64,000 nucleotides of DNA from Nocardiopsis_C rhodophaea. GTDB taxonomy: Bacteria; Actinomycetota; Actinomycetes; Streptosporangiales; Streptosporangiaceae. Each line of letters starts with the position of its first letter. The stretch's first letter is position 1. The notes beneath the pieces are model-generated. The model made no database searches. It saw nothing but the letters and a program-made list of their open reading frames with translations, and was not told the origin of the DNA. Positions 8,433-16,455 of this stretch are shown here, one piece after another. Position numbers and translations under genes: made by a program. The DNA is taken from the NCBI RefSeq assembly GCF_039530945.1, contig NZ_BAAAPC010000022.1, positions 40,061 through 104,060 of the forward strand, in the 5' to 3' direction.

Positions 8433-10439
8433 TTGCCGTCGGATGGGCTCCCGAAGAACCTGGAACCGTTGGCCGCCGGGGACCCGGCCACCATCGGTCC
8501 ATACGTGCTGGCCGGGCGACTGGGCAGCGGAGGAATGGGGACGGTCTACCTCGGCCGTGCCCCTGAGAAGGGTGCCCAGGTCGCGATCAAGGTGATCCGG
8601 CCGGAGCTCGCCTTCGACGAAGCCACCCGTGCCCGTTTCCATGACGAGATGGAGAACGCCCGCCGGGTCGCTTCCTTCTGCACCGCCAAGATCCTCGACC
8701 ACGGCACGTTCGAGAACCGGCCGTACATGGTTACCGAGTACATCGCGGGGACCGCTTTGGCCGAGCACATCGCCGAGCACGGGGCCCTCGACTCCAGCAC
8801 CCTGCACGGCTTCGCGCTTGGCGTGGCGGCGGCACTCGCCGCCATCCACAGGGCGGGGCTGGTGCACCGGGACCTGAAACCCGCCAATGTGCTGCTGTCC
8901 CTGTCCGGACCGCGGGTGATCGACTTCGGCATCGCGCGGGCGATGGACACCCGGTCCAACCACACCCAGACCGGCATCGTCATGGGCAGTCCAGGGTGGA
9001 TGGCTCCCGAGCAGCTGCTGGAAGAGCAGGTCACCACCTCGGCCGACATTTTCGCCTGGGGCTGTCTGGTGGCGTTCGCCGGGAACGGCACGCATCCGTT
9101 CGGGAACGGCGACGCCATGACGCTCGGTAAGCGGGTGCTGTTCGCCGAGCCGCAGCTCGGCAGCCTGGACAGCCCGCTCGACCGTCTGGTGCGCCAGGCG
9201 CTGGCCAAGGAGCCTGAGCGCCGCCCCAAGGCCCAGGACCTGATGCTGGAGCTCGCCGGCGGTGAGGATGGCCCCGGCGGCGCCACCGACATGGTGAGCC
9301 ACGCGCTCCACCAGTCCTGGCGGCCGAACCTGCCCCCGATGCCGCCCATGCCTCCGCAGGGGCACCACCCAGGTCCGCACCCGAACGTGACCGGCATGCG
9401 CCACCCGGGTCCGGCGCCCGCCGCCCCTCCGGGGCAGGGTCCACCGCCCTATCCCCACCAACACCAACAGGCCCAACAGGTTCAGCAGGCCCACCACGCA
9501 CAGCAGGGGCAGCACCCCCAACAGGCACCCCAGGCCCAACAGGCACAGCAGGCGCCGAGGCCGCCGGCCAACCAGAGCCAGCAGATGCAGCGCCCGGTAG
9601 CGGGGGTGGCCCAGCAGCCCCCGGTGCATCAGACCGGGCAGTTCCCCGTGCACCAGACGGGGCAGATGCCCGCCGTCGCCCCCAACCAGACGGGACCGAT
9701 CCCCCAGGTCGGCCCGCAGTCACCGCCCCCGCACGATCGGCAGCGGACCGGCCAGGCAGGGCCGGTGCGACCGCAGGCGCAACCGTACGTGCCGCCGGTC
9801 CCGCCGCCCCCGCACCGCCCCCTGCAGCCGGCGAAGCGGCGCATGAAGTGGGTCGCGATGACGGCGGTCATCGCGGCAGCTCTGGTGCTCGTGCTGTTCA
9901 CCGCGCTCACCCTGCTCGGCTTCAACGGGCTCAGCGGCCTGCCCTGGTTCGGGCAGGGTGACGGATCGGGCGAACAGCACAAGACCGGAGCCCAGCAGGA
10001 CACCGCCGGGGGCGATTCCGACGTCGACAACCAGGCCCAGCCCAGCCGGGGCGCCGACGCCGACGCCAAGATGGTGTTCAAGGCGCAGGAGTACACCTGC
10101 ACCCCGGACCCCGGCGAACGCTCCATCCCGAACAAGGGAACGTACTGCGTGTTCACCCTGTTCGTGGAGAACACCTCGGACCACGCGCTCACCCTGAACC
10201 ACGAATGGCAGGAGTTGAAGGGCCGCGACGGCGAGGTCCAGTCGGCGGAGAAGCCGCTGGGGTCAGAGACCAACGCTCCGCTGTGGCATGCGGTGGAGTC
10301 CAACGACGCGGCCGAGGGAACGCTGGTGTTCTTCGTGGAGGATGAGTCGATGCTCGACTCCGCCAAGCTCGTGCTGCGCAGTCAGCAGCAGAGTGAACCG
10401 GCGGAGATCCGGGTCAACGACATCCCGCGGAGCGCCTGA
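8433..10439 (+). CDS. membrane-anchored Ser/Thr protein kinase (PknB type)
   Basis: The 668-aa product has a cytosolic kinase domain at about residues 20-290: glycine loop LGSGGMGTVY, AIKVI lysine, catalytic HRDLKPANVLL, DFGIAR and the activation segment GSPGWMAPEQL. A long Pro/Gln-rich linker (repeated HQ, QQ and VHQTGQ units) runs from about 290 to 470. One membrane helix (VAMTAVIAAALVLVLFTALT) follows, then a roughly 150-aa outer domain with two Cys and FTLFVENTSDHALTL, similar in pattern to DUF4352-type domains. The TTG at 8433 is preferred to the upstream GTG at 8409 because GGGGAGGA lies four bases before it. No PASTA repeats are present, so the external ligand is open. Confidence 0.92.
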   Translation: MPSDGLPKNLEPLAAGDPATIGPYVLAGRLGSGGMGTVYLGRAPEKGAQVAIKVIRPELAFDEATRARFHDEMENARRVASFCTAKILDHGTFENRPYMVTEYIAGTALAEHIAEHGALDSSTLHGFALGVAAALAAIHRAGLVHRDLKPANVLLSLSGPRVIDFGIARAMDTRSNHTQTGIVMGSPGWMAPEQLLEEQVTTSADIFAWGCLVAFAGNGTHPFGNGDAMTLGKRVLFAEPQLGSLDSPLDRLVRQALAKEPERRPKAQDLMLELAGGEDGPGGATDMVSHALHQSWRPNLPPMPPMPPQGHHPGPHPNVTGMRHPGPAPAAPPGQGPPPYPHQHQQAQQVQQAHHAQQGQHPQQAPQAQQAQQAPRPPANQSQQMQRPVAGVAQQPPVHQTGQFPVHQTGQMPAVAPNQTGPIPQVGPQSPPPHDRQRTGQAGPVRPQAQPYVPPVPPPPHRPLQPAKRRMKWVAMTAVIAAALVLVLFTALTLLGFNGLSGLPWFGQGDGSGEQHKTGAQQDTAGGDSDVDNQAQPSRGADADAKMVFKAQEYTCTPDPGERSIPNKGTYCVFTLFVENTSDHALTLNHEWQELKGRDGEVQSAEKPLGSETNAPLWHAVESNDAAEGTLVFFVEDESMLDSAKLVLRSQQQSEPAEIRVNDIPRSA

Positions 10440-10527
10440 GCGCCGGGAGACCCGGCCCTGCCCCGCCCGACGCCGCGCGCGGACCGACCGCGGCCGGCTT
10501 CCGGCGCCACTCACCACGCGGTAGGGC

Positions 10528-11415
10528 TCAGTGCTCCGACCGCGCCGGCGCCTGCTCGGCGATGCGCGCGAAGGCCTCCACGTCCAGGGACTCGCCGCGC
10601 GCCGACGGATCGACCCCGGCGGCGCGCAGAGCTGCCTCGGCGGCCGCTGCGGAGCCCGCCCAGGAGGACAGGGCCACACGCAGCGTCTTGCGGCGCTGAG
10701 CGAAAGCGGCGTCGATGACGGCGAACACCTCCGCGCGGGACGCTGTCGCGCTGGGTGCCGGGCGGCGGCGCAGCTCCACGAGCCCCGAATCGACATTGGG
10801 CGCCGGCCAGAAGACGTTGCGGCCGACCGAGCCCGCCCGGCGCACGTCCGCGTACCAGGCGGCCTTGGCTGAGGGCACCCCGTAGGTGCGACTGCCCGGC
10901 GGGGCGGCGAGACGGTCGGCCACCTCCGCCTGCACCATGACCAGACCGCGCCGCAGCGACGGCAGCAGCTCCAGGAGGTGCAGGACCACGGGCACGGCGA
11001 CGTTGTAGGGAAGGTTGGCCACCAGCGCCGTCGGCTCGGGACCAGGGATCTCCGCGACACGCATGGCGTCGGCGGTGACGACCCGCAGCCGATCGGCGAG
11101 ATCCGGGGCGTGTTCGCTCACGGTGGCGGGCAGCGCCTCGGCCAGTTTGGGATCGATCTCGATCGCGGTGACATGGCGGACATGCGGGAGCAGCGCCAGA
11201 GTGAGCGACCCGAGGCCAGGACCCACTTCCAGGACCACGTCGTCGCCGCCGACCTCGGCGACACGCACGATCCGGCGCACGGTCCCATGGTCGATGACGA
11301 AGTTCTGACCGCGCGTCTTGGTCGGGCGAACGCCCAGACGGTCGGCAAGCCGCCGCACATCGGCCGGGGTGAGCAGGCGGGAGGAATCGGGCATCTCAGC
11401 GTGGGTCACCCACAT
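10528..11415 (-). CDS. rsmA: 16S rRNA A1518/A1519 dimethyltransferase
   Basis: RsmA (KsgA) dimethylates two adjacent adenines near the 3' end of 16S rRNA during 30S assembly. The 295-aa protein shows TRGQNFVIDHGTVRRIV, the SAM loop LEVGPGLGSLTLALL, and the catalytic NLPYNVAVPVV. The ATG at 11415 gives MWVTHAEMPDSS…; an ATG seven codons later (11394) is an alternative, and neither has a good ribosome site. Only 88 bp separate its stop from the convergent kinase gene. Confidence 0.95.
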   Translation of the reverse strand: MWVTHAEMPDSSRLLTPADVRRLADRLGVRPTKTRGQNFVIDHGTVRRIVRVAEVGGDDVVLEVGPGLGSLTLALLPHVRHVTAIEIDPKLAEALPATVSEHAPDLADRLRVVTADAMRVAEIPGPEPTALVANLPYNVAVPVVLHLLELLPSLRRGLVMVQAEVADRLAAPPGSRTYGVPSAKAAWYADVRRAGSVGRNVFWPAPNVDSGLVELRRRPAPSATASRAEVFAVIDAAFAQRRKTLRVALSSWAGSAAAAEAALRAAGVDPSARGESLDVEAFARIAEQAPARSEH

Positions 11416-11548
11416 ATTTTGCCAGGCCGCCGGGGCATGACGGCCTTTCCAGCGGGTGAGGCATGGCGTATTCGCGTCCGCACCCGCACAATAAGAAACC
11501 GAACGAGATTCTAATCAAGGTCACTTCAAGCTCAGTGGAGGCGTAGCG

Positions 11549-12652
11549 ATGGGTCCCCTGAACGGCGTCCGGGTCGTGGAGTTCGCCGGTATCGGTCCCG
11601 GGCCGATGGCCGCGATGCTCCTCGCCGACCTCGGCGCCGACGTCATCCGGCTGGACCGCCCTGCCACCGCCGACGCGGTCCGCGCGGGTGCCCCGCGCCC
11701 GCACATGGCCTCCGGCCGCCCGATCCTCGGCGTCGACCTCAAGACCGAGGAGGGCGTCGCCACCGCCCGCCGCCTGGTCACCGCCGCCGACGTGCTGCTG
11801 GAGGGGTTCCGCCCCGGTGCCATGGAGCGGCTCGGACTCGGACCGGACGACTGCCTCGGTCTCAACCCTCGGCTGGTGTACGCCCGCATGACCGGATGGG
11901 GCCAGGAGGGGCCACTCGCCCACCGCGCCGGGCACGACATGAACTACATCTCGCTGAACGGCACGCTGCACTCCATCGGCCGCCGCGGCGAGGCGCCGGT
12001 GCCGCCGGTCAACCTGCTCGGCGACTTCGGCGGCGGCACGATGTTCGTCGTCACCGGCATCCTCAGCGCCCTCGTGGAGCGGCAGTCCTCGGGGCGGGGG
12101 CAGGTGGTGGACGCCGCCATGGTGGACGGCAGCGCGTTTCTCGCGTCGATGATCTACGAGGACCGCCAGCGCGGCTCGTGGACCGATGAGCGCGGCACCA
12201 ACTACCTCGACACCGGGGCACCCTGGTATGACGTCTACGAGTGCGCCGACGGCGGGTACGTCTCCGTCGGCTGCATCGAACCGCAGTTCTACGCGGCCTT
12301 CCTGCGGGGCATCGGCCTCGCCGGCGCCGAGCTCCCCGACCAGTGGGACCGCGACCGCTGGCCCGAACTGCGCGAGCGCTTCGCCGAGGTCCTCCGCACC
12401 CGCACCCGCGACGAGTGGGCCGATCTCCTGGGCGACACCGAGGCGTGTGTCCAACCGATCCTGTCCATGCCCGAAGCCGCCGACCACCCCCACGTCAAGG
12501 CCCGCGGCTCCGTCATCCGCAAGGGAGACCACCTCTACCCCGGCCCCGCGCCCCGCTTCAGCCGCACCCCCGGAGCCGCCACCCGCGACCCGGACTACCC
12601 CGAGCCCTCTCTAGAGGACGCCCTCAAGGCCTGGGGCGTCGAGGTGGAGTAG
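11549..12652 (+). CDS. CaiB/BaiF family CoA enzyme, alpha-methylacyl-CoA racemase-like
   Basis: The 367-aa protein begins MGPLNGVRVVEFAGIGPGP and contains DLKTEEG, LIEGFRPG-like LLEGFRPGAMERLGLG, RLVYARMTGWGQ and GHDMNYISLNG, all hallmarks of type III CoA transferases of the alpha-methylacyl-CoA racemase branch. These racemases invert the 2-methyl centre of branched acyl-CoAs so that beta-oxidation can go on. GGAGG lies 8 bp before the ATG. It is divergent from rsmA with a 133-bp gap, and no linked fatty-acid genes are seen, so the substrate is inferred from the family. Confidence 0.88.
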   Translation: MGPLNGVRVVEFAGIGPGPMAAMLLADLGADVIRLDRPATADAVRAGAPRPHMASGRPILGVDLKTEEGVATARRLVTAADVLLEGFRPGAMERLGLGPDDCLGLNPRLVYARMTGWGQEGPLAHRAGHDMNYISLNGTLHSIGRRGEAPVPPVNLLGDFGGGTMFVVTGILSALVERQSSGRGQVVDAAMVDGSAFLASMIYEDRQRGSWTDERGTNYLDTGAPWYDVYECADGGYVSVGCIEPQFYAAFLRGIGLAGAELPDQWDRDRWPELRERFAEVLRTRTRDEWADLLGDTEACVQPILSMPEAADHPHVKARGSVIRKGDHLYPGPAPRFSRTPGAATRDPDYPEPSLEDALKAWGVEVE

Positions 12653-12728
12653 CGGGGCCTTACCCGTCGATCGTCACGGCGCCGACGTGGACGCGGGGGT
12701 CTGCTGCGGTCGCGCCCCCGGCAGTCGC

Positions 12729-13652
12729 CTACATCAGGCCGAAGGCACGCGTGGCGTTCGACGCGATGGCTGTCGCCAGATCATCTTCGTCCATCCCCTT
12801 GACCTCGGCGATAGCGCGCAGGGTGTGGGGGATGAGGTACGGGGCGTTGGGGCGGCCGCGATAGGGCTTCGGTGTGAGGAAGGGGGCGTCCGTCTCGACC
12901 AGGATCAGGTCGGGCGGGGCTACCGCGGCCGCGGCGCGGAGCTGCTGGGCGCTGGCGAAGGTGACGTTGCCCGCGAAGCTCATGAAGTAGCCGTTCTCGG
13001 CGCACAGCTTGGCCATGTCGGCGTCGCCGGAGAAGCAGTGGAAGACGACCTTCTCCGGCGCGCCCTCCTCCTTGAGGATGCGCAGCACGTCGTCGTGGGC
13101 GTCGCGGTCGTGGATCATCACAGCGAGGCCGTTGCGCTTGGCGATGTCGATATGGCGGCGGAAGGACTCCTGCTGCGCCTCCACGCCCTCCTCGCCGGTG
13201 CGGAAATAGTCCAGGCCGGTCTCGCCCACGGCGCGCACCTGCGGCAGGGCGGCCAGGCGGTCGATCTCGGCGACGGCCTCGTCCAGTCCGGCCAGGCCCG
13301 CGGCCGACCGGACCTTGCCCGCCCAGTCGGTGTCGTCGACCTCGACGCCTCGGGCGCCGTCTCCGTGCACGATGCGGGGTGCCTCGTTGGGGTGCAGGGC
13401 CACCGCGGCCCACACCGCGGGGTACTCGGTGGCGGCCTGGGCCGCCCACTGGGAGGAAGGCACGTCCACGCCGACCTGGATCAGTGGGGTGACGCCGACG
13501 GCCTCGGCGGCGGCGATGATCTCCGGGACGGCCGGGTCCTGCATGTCCATGTGGGTGTGGCTGTCGGCTACGGCGACACGCAGCGGCTCAGGGGAGGGCG
13601 GCGGGGTCGCGGCGTTCCGTTCACGAACGGCCTGGCCACTGCGTTTACCCAT
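12729..13652 (-). CDS. tatD: TatD-family metal-dependent hydrolase/DNase
   Basis: The 307-aa protein has the metal-binding ADSHTHMDM near the start, VGETGLDYF with the central Glu, MIHDRDAHDDVL, FHCFSGDADMA and ILVETDAPFLTP, the complete TatD set. TatD proteins cut 3' ends of DNA and remove D-amino acids from peptidyl-tRNA-like substrates in some species. It lies 127 bp downstream of metG on the same strand, the common metG-tatD(-rsmA-ispE) order of actinobacteria, here interrupted by a CoA-transferase gene. Confidence 0.93.
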   Translation of the reverse strand: MGKRSGQAVRERNAATPPPSPEPLRVAVADSHTHMDMQDPAVPEIIAAAEAVGVTPLIQVGVDVPSSQWAAQAATEYPAVWAAVALHPNEAPRIVHGDGARGVEVDDTDWAGKVRSAAGLAGLDEAVAEIDRLAALPQVRAVGETGLDYFRTGEEGVEAQQESFRRHIDIAKRNGLAVMIHDRDAHDDVLRILKEEGAPEKVVFHCFSGDADMAKLCAENGYFMSFAGNVTFASAQQLRAAAAVAPPDLILVETDAPFLTPKPYRGRPNAPYLIPHTLRAIAEVKGMDEDDLATAIASNATRAFGLM

Positions 13653-13779
13653 CTTCGTCCGTCTCCGTTCTTCCTCAGCCGGTGCACATTGACGCGGCGG
13701 ACCGCTGAGTACAACGATCCGCCGGTGGTCGGTCTATTCCCGTATTCCCGTTATTCCGGTGCCGTGCGCCTACGGCGCG

Positions 13780-15597
13780 CTACTCCGCGGCCTCTTCCAG
13801 CCGGGCCAGCTCTTCGTCGACCACGCTCGGGTCGAGCTTGGTGAACAGCGGCTTGGGCGGCGACAGCGGCGTTCCGGGGCGGATCGGGATGGACTCCCAC
13901 GTTGCCTCGTTGTCGGCGTAGTCACCGGTGATGACGGGGTAGGAGGTCAGCTCCGGGTCGCCGCCGATGGTGTCGAGGCCCTCGTCGATCCGGGGCATGC
14001 CCGACCACACGCCGGTACCGCCGAGCATCGCGTACACCTTGTTGGACGACTCCGGGAGGAACGGCGTGAGCAGTGTCTTCGCGTCGCTGACGAGCTGCAG
14101 TGCGACGTGCAGCACCGTCTTCATCCGCTCCGGGTCGGTCTTCTTCAGCGCCCACGGGGCCTGCTCGGAGATGTACTTGTTGGCCTCGGCGACGGTGCGC
14201 ATGGCCTCCTGCAGGGCCGCCTTGAACCGGGACCGGTCGAGATGCTCGCCAACCGTCGCGAACGCCGCCTTGGAGTGGTCGAGAACGCGGCGGTCCTCGT
14301 CGGTGAGCTCCCCCGCTTCGGGGATCTCGCCGAGGTTCTTCGCCGCCATCGAGATGGACCGGTTGACCAGGTTGCCCCACGCCGCGACGAGTTCGTCGTT
14401 ATTACGGCGGACGAACTCGGCCCAGGTGAAGTCGGTGTCCTGGGTCTCCGGACCGGCCGCGATGATGTAGTAGCGCAGCGCGTCGGCGGAGTAGCGCTCC
14501 AGGAAATCGCGGACGTAGATGACCACGCGCCGCGACGACGAGAACTTGCGGCCCTCCATCGTGAGGAACTCGCTGGCCACAACCTCAGTGGGCAGGTTCA
14601 TCGCGCCGAGCGATCCGGACGTGCCGCCGCGGTCGCCCGCTCCGTTGTAGCCGAGCAGGATGGCGGGCCAGATCTCGGAGTGGAAGACGATGTTGTCCTT
14701 GCCCATGAAGTAGTAGGACTCGGCGTCCTCGCTCTGCCACCAGTGGCGCCACGCGTCGGGGTCGCCGGTGCGCTTGGCCCACTCGATGGCCGCCGACAGG
14801 TAGCCGATGACCGCGTCGAACCAGACGTAGAGCCGCTTGTTCTCGTTCTCGCTCCAGCCCTCGATCGGGATCGGCACACCCCAGTTGAGGTCGCGCGTCA
14901 CCGCCCGCGGCTGCAGGTCGTCCAGCAGGTTCAGGGAGAATTTCAAAACGTTGGGGCGCCACCGGCCGGACTTGGACCGCAGCCATTCGCCGAGCACCTC
15001 GGTGAACGCCGGAAGGTCGAGCATGAAGTGCTCGGTGTCGACGAACTCCGGCACCTCGCCGTCGACCTTGGAGCGCGGGTCGATGAGATCGACCGGGTCG
15101 AGCTGGTTGCCGCAGTGGTCGCACTGGTCGCCGCGCGCGCCGTCGTAACCGCAGATGGGGCAGATGCCCTCGATGTAGCGGTCGGGCAGGGTGCGCTTGG
15201 TCGTCGGCGAGATGGCGCCCTTGGTGGTGTGGGTGAAGATGTAGTCGTTCTCGTAGAGCCCGGTGAACAGCTCCTGGGCGACGGCGTAGTGGTTGCCGGT
15301 CGTGGTGCGCGTGAACAGGTCGTAGGACAGTCCGAGCGCGACGAGGTCCTCGACGATGATCTTGTTGTACCGGTCGGCCAGCTCGCGCGCCGAGACACCT
15401 TCGCGGTCGGCCAGCACCTGGATGGGCGTGCCGTGCTCGTCGGTGCCACTGACCATCAGCACGTCGTGGCCGGACATTCGCTGGAAGCGAGCGAAGACGT
15501 CGGAGGGAACTCCGAACCCGGATACGTGCCCAATGTGGCGAGGCCCGTTGGTGTAGGGCCAGGCCACCGCGGTCAGGATGTGGCGTTTCGACGACAT
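13780..15597 (-). CDS. metG: methionyl-tRNA synthetase
   Basis: This class I synthetase of 605 aa charges tRNA-Met. Visible are the HIGH motif (RHIGHVSGFG), the zinc knuckle CPICGYDGARGDQCDHCG, and GRKFSSSR in place of KMSKS, a form frequent in this class of bacterial MetRS. The anticodon-binding helices occupy the last 200 residues, and no C-terminal tRNA-binding EMAP-like domain is present. The ATG at 15597 has a short GAGG upstream. tatD follows downstream. Confidence 0.97.
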   Translation of the reverse strand: MSSKRHILTAVAWPYTNGPRHIGHVSGFGVPSDVFARFQRMSGHDVLMVSGTDEHGTPIQVLADREGVSARELADRYNKIIVEDLVALGLSYDLFTRTTTGNHYAVAQELFTGLYENDYIFTHTTKGAISPTTKRTLPDRYIEGICPICGYDGARGDQCDHCGNQLDPVDLIDPRSKVDGEVPEFVDTEHFMLDLPAFTEVLGEWLRSKSGRWRPNVLKFSLNLLDDLQPRAVTRDLNWGVPIPIEGWSENENKRLYVWFDAVIGYLSAAIEWAKRTGDPDAWRHWWQSEDAESYYFMGKDNIVFHSEIWPAILLGYNGAGDRGGTSGSLGAMNLPTEVVASEFLTMEGRKFSSSRRVVIYVRDFLERYSADALRYYIIAAGPETQDTDFTWAEFVRRNNDELVAAWGNLVNRSISMAAKNLGEIPEAGELTDEDRRVLDHSKAAFATVGEHLDRSRFKAALQEAMRTVAEANKYISEQAPWALKKTDPERMKTVLHVALQLVSDAKTLLTPFLPESSNKVYAMLGGTGVWSGMPRIDEGLDTIGGDPELTSYPVITGDYADNEATWESIPIRPGTPLSPPKPLFTKLDPSVVDEELARLEEAAE

Positions 15598-15845
15598 GCC
15601 TCAAGCCTAAAGGGCTGGGGGCCCGGCTTCGCACCGTATTTCGGCGCGGCGTTCCGCCCGCCGCGGGCGGAAACGGGACCGGACGACGGTGAGCACAGTG
15701 CCGGACACCCAGAAAACCGGTGCCGGACACCGAGATAAAACGGGGCGATCCGGCAGCGTGAGGCAGTCGCGGACGCCGCAGCTGCGGGGGCGTGGATAAA
15801 TCGCCAGCGCCGCGGACACGATTCGTTTCACCGCCTCGATAGTGT

Positions 15846-16373
15846 GTGTCCCGGAACTCTTATGCGACATGCGAGGTGACCGGCACACACAGCCGGTGTT
15901 CGTCGAAGGCGGTGGTCATCACGGTATCCCGTGCCCTGGCCATGCTGCTCGTGGCCGCCGCGCTGCTGCTCGGCGCACCTCTGCAGCCCGCTTCGGCCGC
16001 CGCCTCGCTCCCGCTGTCCGTGCTTCCCGCGGGCCGGGCCATCGCTATGCCCGGTCCCGATGTCGAGGAGGCGCAGCCCCGCGCCTGCCGCCCCGGCCAC
16101 CGTGCGTCGACAGCAGCGTCGACCGCTCAGACCGCGCGGCACCCGGATCACCACGCGGCGACGATCGCACCGGCGATCCCGGCGTGGAAGGGCGACCATC
16201 GCCCCGCGCTCCGCGACATCCCCGAGGCCTACACTCCGGGCATCCCACGGCTGCCCGACATCGGCAACGCCTGGGCGCGGGCCCCGCTCCCGGGATCGGC
16301 GCGGATGCCGGTCCACGCCGACGTGTGCTCCCTCCCGCTGGGGCGCGCGCCGCCTCTCACCACACGCGTGTGA
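15846..16373 (+). CDS. hypothetical secreted protein
   Basis: A frame of 175 codons opens at GTG 15846. After some 25 polar residues it shows a signal-peptide-like segment (VSRALAMLLVAAALLLGAP, then QPASA|A). The rest is Pro/Arg/Ala-rich with no recognised domain. An internal GTG at about 15915 is an equally good start and would place the signal peptide at the N-terminus. The gene lies between divergent metG and secDF. Codon pattern is plausible but the function is unknown, and it could be non-coding. Confidence 0.4.
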   Translation: MSRNSYATCEVTGTHSRCSSKAVVITVSRALAMLLVAAALLLGAPLQPASAAASLPLSVLPAGRAIAMPGPDVEEAQPRACRPGHRASTAASTAQTARHPDHHAATIAPAIPAWKGDHRPALRDIPEAYTPGIPRLPDIGNAWARAPLPGSARMPVHADVCSLPLGRAPPLTTRV

Positions 16374-16455
16374 ACCCAACCATCCCCCGACCCGGCTGCC
16401 GAGGCCGGGCCTATCCGTCGTTATTCTTCACCCGCATTCCTGAGAGGTATCCGTC

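Noticed and set aside
13759..15738. 659-codon open frame antisense to metG
   Set aside because: metG on the other strand has all family motifs; the frame is a high-GC shadow.
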